From the NCBI GenBank assembly GCA_001969505.1, contig LSSK01001659.1, positions 1 to 18,363 on the forward strand: a DNA stretch of 18,363 bases, written 5' to 3'. Positions 1 through 9,259 of the stretch are shown piece after piece (the stretch's first letter is position 1; every line of letters begins with the position of its first letter). This DNA is from Zancudomyces culisetae (Eukaryota > Kickxellomycota > Harpellomycetes > Harpellales > Legeriomycetaceae). Under the pieces are notes generated by a model, which saw nothing but the letters and a program-made list of their open reading frames with translations, ran no database searches and was not told where the DNA came from. Both the position numbers and the translations under genes were made by a program.

Positions 1-638
1 TTCGCTCTCTGCGCTCCACAAAACCAACGTGGCAGAACGCCAAGACTGCGCGGTCCGACCAGTCCGAGTATTCGGGCTCAACACCTATCAGTTCTTCAAC
101 GAGTCTGTCGGCCTTGAGTGCACAGAACTTTTATATTTTTGTTGTGGGCGGAATCACATACTCCGAAATCCGCTCTGTTGCCTTGGTGGCTGCCAAACGA
201 AACGCAAATATATATCTTGGGTCGACACACATCATCACCCCCTCGACCTTCCTTGATGGCTTGTCTGTTCTGGGCGATCCGTCGACTCGCGATGATTCCT
301 CTCCAAGCTGCTACTCTCTCGGCTATGCAACACCTGAAGACAAGGACCCTCTTGTCATGTATCTCGACTCGCATTCCCGGGCTCGTTTTAAGGGTTCTCC
401 TTCTCCCGCAGCTGCTGCTGGTGCTGCAGGCATTGAAGAGTTGTTTATGCAGAAACTGAAGGCTTCTGAAGCACAGTGGAGTGATATCAAAGCCAATAAG
501 GCCGGTACTGCTTCTGTCTCACCTTCTCCACTAGCGTTTTCTCCCAGAGCATCGTCTGCTAATTCATCGAGACCAGGCTCTGCTGCTGGTGGTTCTAGTA
601 CAGGCACTTCTAAGAAGAAGGGTTTCTTTTTCCGTTGA
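1..638 (+). CDS. SEC1: SEC1/Munc18-family protein, C-terminal part (5' truncated by window)
   Basis: Only the last 211 codons are present; the reading frame is already open at base 3 and ends at TGA 636-638. Sec1/Munc18 (SM) proteins bind syntaxin and assembled SNARE complexes and promote membrane fusion, and Sec1 itself acts at the plasma membrane in exocytosis. The sequence shows the C-terminal SM signatures: an LRSTKPTWQ segment near the window edge, then FYIFVVGGITYSEIRSV, then NIYLGSTHIITPSTFL about 20 residues later. After the conserved domain comes a non-conserved Ser/Ala/Gly-rich tail (PSPAAAAGAAG, later Pro/Ser repeats) ending in a basic-aromatic KKKGFFFR. Sly1 and Vps45 share the fold, but the plain GGxTYSEIR and GSTHIxTPxxFL patterns fit Sec1 best. 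The downstream gene is convergent, with 143 bp between stops. No intron is visible in this part. Confidence 0.88.
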   Translation, partial: RSLRSTKPTWQNAKTARSDQSEYSGSTPISSSTSLSALSAQNFYIFVVGGITYSEIRSVALVAAKRNANIYLGSTHIITPSTFLDGLSVLGDPSTRDDSSPSCYSLGYATPEDKDPLVMYLDSHSRARFKGSPSPAAAAGAAGIEELFMQKLKASEAQWSDIKANKAGTASVSPSPLAFSPRASSANSSRPGSAAGGSSTGTSKKKGFFFR

Positions 639-781
639 TTTTCTCGTATTATTTTATTTAGTTTATTTTATCATTTCGCCTTGTTAATTTTACAGATTCC
701 AACACTTTAAACCAATATCTATTTTTTTTCTATCAATGTCCTTTTCTTTATCTACAAACATTGAAAGCTAAAACTATAATG

Positions 782-2095
782 CTAAATTAGCTCTCTTTGT
801 TTTTTTGTCATTTCACAATATATTTGCTGTAAAACCTTTATGGCGTTGGAGACTCCCATGATATACTCCGAATCTGGCCCTTCACCTGGTGTCCAAAATG
901 AATGGCAAAAATCAATTGCTCTTAAATCCAGGATGTTCCTTAACATTCTTTCCTCTTTTTCTTCCTCTTCTTCCTCCTCCTCTTCTTCGTCATCATCGCT
1001 AGTATCACAATCATCACTAGCACCGTCTTCACCAGTGTCAATACGCGTTTCTCCCACACCTCCCTTCTCTTCAAGAACAAATCGTCGTGCTTCATCTTTA
1101 TCAACTACAAACAACAATGAGCTAGAATACAGTCGGAACTCGCAACGCTCGATCACCGCTCGGTACTCCAACAGTCGTGTAATCGCTTGCTTCACCAGAA
1201 ATATTTCAAGCTGCTGCTGCTGCTGTGCAGTTAGGGTGGTATTCCCAGTATAGCTGAAAAACTCGGCCAGAAGCTCGTGAATCCCAACTATGTCGAGTGT
1301 GTCCAGCTGATTTTTGGTTATTGTGGGAATCCTTTTAGCCTCCATACCACCATTTGCCTGAACATGTGTGTCTGGATTTGCGTTCATGCTTACAACAACA
1401 CCGTCGGTATTTATATCTTCTGGTACTAACGTACTTTGGCTTTGTTTTCCTTCTCTGATTCCACATATTTTTATTCCGTATCTCCCACTACTCGTTTCAC
1501 TAGCCTTTTTAATCATACGAAGTTTCTTGGTCCGAGTAGCGTACTCGTCGTAGTACCGGTATCCAATCTTTAGATCCAGCACACTTACCCGTTCTTCTCT
1601 ACCAAATGTAAGATTTTCCATACAGATATACTCACTGCCGGTGGAGTGGTTCTGGAGATATCCATAGACTCTGGGAACAAATCTTGCAAATTGTTTTATA
1701 TGCCGATATCCATTCTCAGTTCTACTTAGATTTCCATTTTCGTGTTGATGTTCATTATGACCACAGTCACAGTCACAGTCATAGTTGCTGGTGCTGGTAC
1801 CGGTGCTATGTATTCTGGTCGTGTCATCCCCGTTCTTTTTCGCATAAAACATCTCTGATTCAATACTTTCTACTAAGCACCCATCATAAAAGTGTCGTTC
1901 AGAAGATTCTACCTTTTTGATAAGCATATTATCGCCTTCAACTGCCAGGATTGTGTCATGTCCCGTTACTTTACTCGTTAGCTCTGTAAGTTTACTCGTG
2001 TGAAGCGTTGAGCCAAGTTCGTTGATCATTTGTTGCACACTCTCACTGTCATTACTCTTACCAGTGTTGTTTTTGTTTTTGCTTGTTTGCCCCAT
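782..2095 (-). CDS. inositol polyphosphate multikinase-like (IPK family, Arg82/IPMK type)
   Basis: A complete intronless frame of 437 codons from an ATG at 2095-2093 to TAG at 784-782. The IPK family phosphorylates inositol phosphates using ATP; the Arg82/Ipk2 branch makes IP4/IP5 and also acts in transcription. Seen in the sequence: the catalytic VLDLKIG motif (PxxxDxKxG class) at residues 172-178, preceded by YICMENLTFG; GIKICGIR at 207-214, matching the family's 'G.Ri.G' segment; SSSLLFVVD at 324-332; and IDFCHSF at 394-400 followed by GPDSEYIMG, matching the C-terminal 'IDFAH...D.NYl.G' metal-binding segment. Residues 1-130 are poorly conserved. Two inserts are obvious: about residues 215-260, and an acidic tract at 367-383 between the SSLLF and IDF motifs. 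At 437 aa it is longer than yeast Arg82 (about 355 aa), which these inserts explain. IP6-kinase type cannot be excluded from motifs alone. It is divergent from the mitochondrial ligase gene. Confidence 0.85.
   Translation of the reverse strand: MGQTSKNKNNTGKSNDSESVQQMINELGSTLHTSKLTELTSKVTGHDTILAVEGDNMLIKKVESSERHFYDGCLVESIESEMFYAKKNGDDTTRIHSTGTSTSNYDCDCDCGHNEHQHENGNLSRTENGYRHIKQFARFVPRVYGYLQNHSTGSEYICMENLTFGREERVSVLDLKIGYRYYDEYATRTKKLRMIKKASETSSGRYGIKICGIREGKQSQSTLVPEDINTDGVVVSMNANPDTHVQANGGMEAKRIPTITKNQLDTLDIVGIHELLAEFFSYTGNTTLTAQQQQQLEIFLVKQAITRLLEYRAVIERCEFRLYSSSLLFVVDKDEARRFVLEEKGGVGETRIDTGEDGASDDCDTSDDDEEEEEEEEEEKEERMLRNILDLRAIDFCHSFWTPGEGPDSEYIMGVSNAIKVLQQIYCEMTKKQRELI
947..1000 (-). repeat. 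GAG/GAA-type trinucleotide tract encoding an acidic run
   Basis: A nearly pure (TCC/TCT/TTC)n stretch on the + strand encodes a run of Asp then Glu (residues about 366-383) inside the inositol polyphosphate kinase. It sits between conserved motifs, so it is probably a flexible surface loop that varies in length. Confidence 0.8.
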
Positions 2096-2862
2096 TTATC
2101 AAGGTTCTAATCTATGCCGTTGCTTAATGGTTTCTTGTGCTTGCAATGATTGTTTATTTATTCATTTATTTATTTTGTGAAGTTGTCGCTTAAAAATAAT
2201 TACATGTACACAATGCATTTCTGATTCCAAACTTCGATTTTCTACATACTGCAAAATCACTCCTCTTCCCTCTCCCCCAACAATTTTTTTTTTCCACATA
2301 GTTTTCGGTTGATAGCTAATATGTTTTCACTTTACGCCCAAAATAAAAAATTAAGCGGAAAAAAAATTCTCGGATGAATTGGCGATCAAACAACATGTAC
2401 CAACCAATACCAACATTTGAATGCGTCAACAATAAAGTGCCTTTAACCTGCATATTCCGGATCCTAAAACGCTCTCTTTGTTACAGTCCATTCCATCCAT
2501 CCATCCATGCTCTGTGATTTATTACATACATCTGCTTCCGGGTTTGTATTTGTCAGCTTAAAGTTTCTACGCATCTAGAGATCGAAAACATATTCATTCG
2601 CGTGTTTATTGTTTCATTCCTCAAGTATGCTGTTTCGCTTTTTAATTGTTTGCATCCAATAAGCTAATATTTCCTTTTTTCGACAAAGTGGAAAAATGAA
2701 GTTTGATTCATTCTCCCTCCTCTCTCCCCCTTGCTCAACTTTCTCGGTAAATTCAGCTTTCCAGGAAATAAAATAAATAAAACAGTTAAATTTGGTTACA
2801 TTCAGAAAAGGCGCTGCTTAAACTTACGAATACAACTGCAAAAGAACAATACACTAACGAAA
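2096..2862. promoter_or_regulatory. divergent intergenic region between the inositol kinase and the ligase gene
   Basis: These 767 bp separate two divergent start codons and should hold both promoters. Visible features are A/T-rich stretches, a (CCAT)4 run at 2493-2508, and a pyrimidine-rich tract at about 2708-2735 (CTCCCTCCTCTCTCCCCC) just upstream of the ligase, a common feature of fungal promoters. From 2731 to 2862 the ligase frame stays open without an ATG, after an in-frame TGA at 2704. I see no RNA gene here. Confidence 0.5.
2493..2508. repeat. (CCAT)4 microsatellite
   Basis: Four exact tandem CCAT copies within the divergent promoter region. It is short and probably neutral. Confidence 0.85.
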
Positions 2863-4185
2863 ATGTTGGTAGGTCCACAAACTTCAAACAGAGCTATCCG
2901 ACGTGTTTTACTCGCAAACACATCAAAAAAGCTCGCACTCAGAACATACGCTACACTGCCACAAAGCTATAAACAGCGACTGGAAAATGAAATCAAAAAG
3001 ATGCAAGATGCTGGAACCTACAAAAGCGAACGCATAATAGGAAGTTCGCAATCTGCAGCAATAAAAGTGATCGATAAAGCCACCGGAAAAACAACCGAGG
3101 TACTAAACCTATGCGCAAATAACTACCTTGGGCTATCGAACGATCCATACGTAGAGGAAAAGGCCATAGAATATACAAAGCATTTTGGCAATGGCTTGAG
3201 TTCAGTGAGATTCATTTGTGGAACCCAGAGTATCCACAAGGATTTGGAGGAAAAAATAAGCCAGTTCTATGAAAAAGAAGATGCGATACTGTACTCCAGC
3301 TGTTTTGATGCAAATGCTGGGATTTTCGAGGCGCTATTGACACCCAATGATGCCATAGTCAGCGACGAATTGAATCACGCCAGTATCATTGATGGGATCC
3401 GCCTCTGCAAAGCAGCTAGATTTAGATACAAAAACTGCGATATGGCGGATCTTGAGCAACAAATTGTAAAGGCAAAGGAAACAACAAAGGACAAAAATGG
3501 TGTGGTAATGATTGCCACAGACGGTGTATTCTCTATGGATGGAAAAATAGCCAAACTCGATAAAATTTGCCAGTTGGCAGAAAAATACGAGTGTCTGGTG
3601 TTTGTTGATGACTGCCACGCTACTGGTGTTATTGGAAACTCGGGTAAAGGATCGGGTGAATATTTTGGTGTGGCGGATAAGATCCATTTTGTGAACTCGA
3701 CATTTGGAAAGGCACTAGGAGGTGCATCTGGCGGTTATACAGTAGGAGACAAAACATCCATCGATATATTAAGAAACCGATCAAGACCATATCTATTCTC
3801 AAACACACTTGCACCGTCTGTTGTTGGAGGCGCAGTCGCAGCTTTCGAGCTACTCCAAAACAAGGATAATGGACCCATGTTGTTGCAAAGGTTGAAGAAA
3901 AACACCGAGTTCTTTAGATCAAAGATGAGCGCTGCCGGCTTCAATATCATTGGCGATGACCACCCAATTGTACCCGTGATGCTAGGCGATGCTCGGTTGG
4001 CCTCAGCATTTTCTGAGGAGATGTTGAAACTTGGAATCTATGTCATTGGATTTTCGTACCCTGTGGTTCCTCAAGGAAAAGCACGAATCCGTGTTCAGAT
4101 TTCTGCAGCACACTCTATTGAACAACTAGAAGATGTTTGCAAGGCGTTTGAAAGTATTGGCAAGAAACTTGGTGTCATTTCTTAA
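2863..4185 (+). CDS. glycine C-acetyltransferase / 2-amino-3-ketobutyrate CoA ligase, mitochondrial
   Basis: A 440-aa PLP enzyme of the alpha-oxoamine synthase family. It cleaves 2-amino-3-ketobutyrate with CoA to glycine and acetyl-CoA, the second step of threonine breakdown after threonine dehydrogenase. Seen in the sequence: LCANNYLGLS at 83-92, FGNGLSSVRFICGTQ at 108-122, SDELNHASIIDGIRLCKA at 167-184, DGVFSMDG at 220-227, VDDCHATG at 248-255, and STFGKALGGASGGYT at 279-293, with the PLP Schiff-base lysine at about K283. These fit the ligase rather than 5-aminolevulinate synthase: there is no heme-regulatory CP motif, and length and motif wording match KBL/GCAT. The N-terminus (RRVLLANTSKKLALRTYA) is a basic, acid-free mitochondrial presequence. 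I chose the first ATG in frame at 2863; the frame is open back to 2731 with no ATG. The usual DDSHATG serine is Cys here. It is convergent with potassium channel A. Confidence 0.9.
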   Translation: MLVGPQTSNRAIRRVLLANTSKKLALRTYATLPQSYKQRLENEIKKMQDAGTYKSERIIGSSQSAAIKVIDKATGKTTEVLNLCANNYLGLSNDPYVEEKAIEYTKHFGNGLSSVRFICGTQSIHKDLEEKISQFYEKEDAILYSSCFDANAGIFEALLTPNDAIVSDELNHASIIDGIRLCKAARFRYKNCDMADLEQQIVKAKETTKDKNGVVMIATDGVFSMDGKIAKLDKICQLAEKYECLVFVDDCHATGVIGNSGKGSGEYFGVADKIHFVNSTFGKALGGASGGYTVGDKTSIDILRNRSRPYLFSNTLAPSVVGGAVAAFELLQNKDNGPMLLQRLKKNTEFFRSKMSAAGFNIIGDDHPIVPVMLGDARLASAFSEEMLKLGIYVIGFSYPVVPQGKARIRVQISAAHSIEQLEDVCKAFESIGKKLGVIS

Positions 4186-4497
4186 TCTTTCTTTTTTTTT
4201 TTTAATCATTATTATTCAGTAGTGCTTTTATTTGTAAATCGCGATCTATATACACGTGAATTTAAAAAAAGTGTACGGCAAACATCTAGTGTGCCCAGAT
4301 CAAGCTAGGCTATGCTTAATACTAAGTGTGGTTTGGCCAGTTTTGTGGTGAATAAAAAAACTAAATATGTAATCTATGTCTATGTGAAATCTTAAGCCAG
4401 TATCAAACTGGCAAGGGGTTACCCATTTTTATTTTTTTTTGTACCTCCTCCTATACCCTGTGTCGTACTCGTTTTGAGGTTTTGCTGGGTACATCCA
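4186..4497. other. convergent intergenic region, no gene
   Basis: These 312 bp lie between two converging stop codons. They are A/T-rich, with a T run right after the ligase stop (4190-4203) and another near 4430-4440, consistent with 3' ends for both genes. No ORF or RNA gene is recognisable. Confidence 0.6.
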
Positions 4498-6736
4498 CTA
4501 ACCAGAGTTTTTCAACAATTCACCAACCTTTGCTAAAACCTTATCCAGGTCATCTTTTTCCATTTCGTCAATCTGTTCAGGTTTGATGGTTCTTTTGATT
4601 TTTGTTTGTAGAAAGTCAATTACTCCTGCCAACAAAACACCAAACAGCGAAACCAAAAACATCATTGTGACACAAAAGTATATAATCGAGCTTTCCGACC
4701 TGTATACAATGTTTCCGTACCCTAAAATAGCAAATAAATACAGTTAGGATTTACATCTCCCAATAAGTGCGTCCATTAGCGATTTGAAAGCAAGAAAACA
4801 AAAAATAAAAAACTTACCTATTGTCGAGTACGAAACAAAGCTCAGCCAAAGTATCTCGGAGTACGACATCGTATTTCCTCTTAAGAAATGAAACACGAAA
4901 ATGAGTACAAAGCAGAAAAGCGTGTAGATAACCATGAAGAAATAAACCCGTAAAGTAAACCTAGGCGAGTTTTTGAGTTCTTCGATGTTTTTCTCGATAT
5001 TTTCGCGCTTAATAAAGACATCTCTTGGAACTACACCGCCACTAGTGCTCTGAGTTTGTGAATCCAACTCAGGAGTAAACCGTTTTTCAATGTTTTCGCT
5101 GCTACTGCGACTGCGACTGCTACTATTGGTTTTATCCCCCCATTCCTCATCAACACCTTGTTGAAAGTATCTCTTGGAATTGACATCTCTATTTGATTGA
5201 AAAAACAGTGGATCCGTATTGATACCAGCATTACCATCATGGGTCGTGGATACATGCAGTCCATTTTCCCCAAACTCCAGCGCGAACCTGAAATCATTTG
5301 TTCTACTCAAAAACTGCCTCAACTCTTTTTTATGTTTGGAACCGTCCACAGGTAACTCTGAGGTATGAATTCGAAGTAGCAGTTGTTCCTTCAAAAGCAT
5401 AGCCAACCTCTTTGTCTTCATGTTGTCCAAAACTGATAGGAGGAAGTTTGCAAAATTAACTAAATACAAGCCCATTATAGCCAAACCTATCAATGACCAA
5501 ACCAGCATAACATACTGCGACAAAGAGGTTGTTGAGATTACATCTCCATATCCAATGGTTGTTATTGTTACTATTGATATAAATACTTTTTTTTAGGGGG
5601 AAGGAATTCAATACTTTGATTGTACAGATATTATATATTAAGCTGGGGTATTTCTTTTCAAACCCTGTGAAGCAAATTACCTAAACAAAAGTAGAAGCCT
5701 ATAAGCAAGGTTCTATTCTCGAGTAATGCAAATATGACCGCACCAACAATTATCCAGCCGTAAAGCAAAAGTATGCTGAAGTGTAGCAACTTTTGTTGAT
5801 AGGGTAGCCCGCTGCCTATGATTTGAATAAAACGTCGATAAAATAAATATGATTAGTCGAATATGTGATTTACACGAAAGCGATACAAATACATGTAAGT
5901 ACATGTAAAAACGGTGAATTATTTTTGTAAAAATTGCGATAGCTTGCCTTTGTTTCTAAAGTTTTCAGTGCGAACATAGTCATATACCAACAAGATGACC
6001 ACTATCAATGATATGCAATAGCTGGCAATAAAAAACGCAAACTCGTCTGTTATCTCCGTGTCTATCTTGTTTTGCAAATCTGATGCTACAATGTATATTG
6101 TTATCCCAAGTCCATATGCAACTATTTGCGGTATTTAGTGTGTTTTTTAATCTAGGCGGCTCTGATAAATCTTAACCATCAGACTGATCGAAATCCCAAC
6201 CTTGGTACAAAAAAAAGAAGTAAAACAAATAAGAATATAGGAATACGGTTGAATCTAGGATACCAATATATACTTTACTTACATGCTAGGAACTGTATAA
6301 CCACTGTCAGCGCGGTAGATAATATTATCTTTACATTGAAGGTTCTGAATGTAAATGCAATTGTTGAGGATAACACGAGCACAAATGTGGTCAGTCGAAA
6401 TATAAAGTAGGCTAGCAGCATGTCATATCTCCCATTTTCACTTTTTCCTGTACTCGAATAAGCTACACTCATACACAACATATTAAGAATCAAGTTAGTC
6501 ACATTCAACAACCCCGCAACGCTAACAGATGTACGTCTAACCGACGTAAGCTCTTCGGCCGCCTCTATATCCTTTAACGCCTCGGTTTCCCTTTTCATTG
6601 CATTTGAATTGTCCTCTTTATGAGAGGAGGGTTTCCTAAAGTTTTTAAACTTAAGCCAATTAGCATTTCGGGCACGCCGCTTGATACTAACAAGGCTAAG
6701 TGGTGGAAACAAACGTGTGTTGGTTCTATTTTTCAT
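4498..6736 (-). CDS. TOK-type outward-rectifier potassium channel, paralog A (5 exons)
   Basis: Rebuilt as join of 6736-6283, 6121-5948, 5815-5681, 5570-4818 and 4721-4498, giving 579 codons plus TAG. TOK channels are fungal plasma-membrane K+ channels with eight TM helices and two pore loops. Hydrophobic segments fall near residues 72-94, 108-130, 135-165, 179-201 and 219-241, then pore loop 1, TM6 at 273-297, a hydrophilic linker at about 300-455, TM7 at 461-484, pore loop 2 and TM8 at 518-540. Filter 1 is canonical TIGYGD (259-264); filter 2 is TIGYGN (504-509), with Asn for the usual Asp. All four introns are phase 1, of 161, 132, 110 and 96 nt. Intron 2 (5947-5816) starts with GC; the last has a CCTAAC branch site. 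The linker ends in IEELKNSPRFT, shared with B and C. The C-terminus is a charged helix. The start ATG is the first in frame but is not confirmed. Confidence 0.88.
5816..5947 (-). other. GC-AG intron in channel A
   Basis: The exon end AACAAAG is followed by GCAAGC rather than GTAAGx. The intron ends TCATAG before GCAGCGGG. Paralogs B (AAATAAAG/GTAAAT) and C (CATAAAG/GTATGG) splice at exactly the same codon with GT donors, which fixes the boundary and shows that the A donor is GC. Confidence 0.8.
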
Positions 6737-9259
6737 TTTTTTTTGAAGTCTATCGTGTTTTTGTGTTCTTGTAGAAAGCTGATTTCATCGTCACCAAACT
6801 GTATGTGGTTAAGGTATCTTACAGTCGTTTTCAAAGTCAAACTTGTGGTTGTAGCTTGACCAACCTTTACGATGTTGTTTATTAAGTTATCCTTTGCTCT
6901 ATTAACTGGTTATAGTCTCACTACGATCGGACCAAATGTAGTAAAAGTGAGTACACTTTATAGTAAATTTCAGTCGTTTCTTAAATTAAAGTTTGATTTG
7001 TAACTCGGAATACTACCGATATTATATCTACTTAAAAGCTGCCACAGCGGATTACTACTCTAATACTAGTTTCTAATTTTAGTATTCTGGTTTATTGTGT
7101 ATGACACTATTTTTACTTGTTATTCAGCTATAGTTGCAGATTGAAAGTTGCTTTTATAACCCAAGTATGCCTAGCAAAATCAATTTTGGAAATCCAACCT
7201 GTTTTCTCAGCAAAAGAATCAAAATCACTGGTAATAATAATACCCCTTGATTTGGGAAACCCTAGTTCAAAAACTGAGGAAAAAGTCTGGTTGGGTCTAT
7301 TTGTAATGATAAAATAATCATTTTTTATATACTGGCTACGATAATAACAATTATCTAATAATACATTTATCCATTTTCGTCAGCATGATAGGCCACTTAA
7401 TTCCGATAATATTTTAATCTTGTTTTTTTCTAGAAATCAAATTTGATTAGATTTTGGTCTTCAATAGTGCAGGTGTTGGTCTTGGATGTGCTTTCAATAT
7501 TCTCTTTGTTGATGTATAAAAACCACAAACATCGCTTTAATAAAAGAGTATATGTACTGTGAACATAAAAACTAAAGGTCAGCTATGGAAAAAAATATAA
7601 TATTTAGTTTGGACAACACTTTATCCGTCTTTATCCAGGTTTATTTCAGAGATATTGTGTCAAGTGAGATATATAAAAAAGAAAAACGAGCTTTATATAT
7701 ATTTCGCACAAACTGTAATGAGTAAGGTAGTATTTTCTCTTTTTTTTTTCTTTGTGGCTGACACAGTGAAAGTACATATGCTATTCTCTTTACATTTTCC
7801 CATAGATGGAATTTACGGAGTATGCTCCGTTTTTCAACTGGAGTTGTTGACTCTCTTTAGCTGAACTAGGCTGAAATGAGGCGTTTTTAAAAAAGTTTAG
7901 GTTGAGGGAATTCAAAGTTAATGTTAAACATTTGTTTATAGATGGGTATTGCCGCTTTAAACTAATGACTAAAGGTCACGTGTACACAAGGTCATCAAAC
8001 AAAAATAGATTATTTAATTATAACTCATTTCAGTAGTGCAGCTGAATGAACTTTTGAGTAGGCATCATGTTGTGTATGAAGCGATTATCCAAAATGATAC
8101 TTGGTTTTGTGTGTTTCAAATGCAGGAGGGTTTCGTTGTGTTTGTTTATTGTAATACGACAAATCAACAAAATTAGCATTGTTTGATTCCCAACACTTTT
8201 TATCCAAAAGTATTCTGGTAGAGATAATCTCAGAAACTGGTAAATTAAAAGGTTAATGGTTGTAATGATGGATGATTTCCTTGTATGAATCTAAATTAAA
8301 TTTGCATTTCTCATTCACAAAGCGAAAAGTTAACATTTGCATTTTCCTTCCCCAAAAATAAATAGCTACACAAAAAAATAGGCGAGATGGTTTGTTGCTG
8401 TTGTTGATTTTTTATTACTTTTTTGGTTAATTACTACTTGGATTATTCGGAATCATCCAAAACACAACCGGAACAAAAATTAAATGCACCAGATTGTTGC
8501 TATCCAAGTTTTGATTTTAGGGGATCACATTCTATGGTTCAGGGCCATTATACGAGTTCTCGTACCCAACAGGCAAAAAATTCCGATGACACACAAGATG
8601 GGTAGTTCAGCAAATGAAATATTTTCATGGCCTAAATGTTTACACAGTAAAAAAACACTGCAAACCCATCTCCAAAGCTTGTCATAAATCCACTCACCAG
8701 GCGGCCAGGCTTGCTATAGAAACGTGTGATGGTAAATGTTCGTCTATTTTTAACTAAAAATAGGAGAATTAGCTCCACCAAATAAGAGGGTAGGATGTTG
8801 GTAATAGCAGACATCAATTACATAACTCCAATAGTCTACTGGACAATAGGATGTAAAAAAGGTTTTGATATTTGTTTTTGTGAATACATTAGATGTGGAT
8901 GTTGAACATGGAACCAAGTCTTCAGTTACATGAAATCAGTACCGAGTATATATAGATTAATACCTCACCTTTTTATTTTTTTATTTTTTATTTTAATTTT
9001 TTAAAAATACTAAGCTTAAGCAAGCCAAAAGAAGACATGAACATTGCCGAGCCTACTAGGTAGGGTGCATCGATTTATTCCATATCATACTCCAATAACA
9101 GGTAGCGTGTATTCTTGTTACTACTACCTGCCCCAACATTCAATCACAGGTTCAAACTTAGGCTCGTACGCGCTCTCCTAGAGCAAACAGGGCTATATTA
9201 CACATATTACACAAAACTCTTAACGAGTCAAGGAAAATTCGGGTTATCCAAATACAATA
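6737..9259. other. 2.5-kb divergent intergenic region between channels A and B
   Basis: This is the longest stretch without a supported gene, lying between the divergent starts of two channel paralogs, so it should carry both promoters. It is A/T-rich, with poly-T runs (7734-7750, 8970-9000) and a TATA-like TATATTA at 9194-9200 upstream of B. Several short open stretches exist, most beginning at TTG rather than ATG (7117-7317, 8423-8605; and on the minus strand 8632-8817). None has a recognisable domain or joins into a longer model. One open stretch (8024-8176) reads like protein and follows an acceptor-like TTTCAG. Eroded coding sequence is possible but unproven. No tRNA or repeat element was recognised. 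Confidence 0.45.

Noticed and set aside
840-1253. 137-codon plus-strand frame with poly-Ser and poly-Cys runs
   Set aside because: Antisense of the inositol kinase; the runs mirror the Glu/Asp tract and the Gln codons on the coding strand.
7117-7317. 66-codon plus-strand frame
   Set aside because: It has no ATG near its start (begins at TTG), no recognisable motif and no neighbouring exon.
8632-8817. Minus-strand frame containing TSFGDGF, superficially like a potassium filter
   Set aside because: The surrounding residues do not match the pore helices or TM segments of the three channels, and no flanking exons are found.
9130-9170. GGTTCAAACTT, resembling a tRNA T-arm
   Set aside because: No acceptor stem, D-arm or anticodon arm could be placed around it on either strand.
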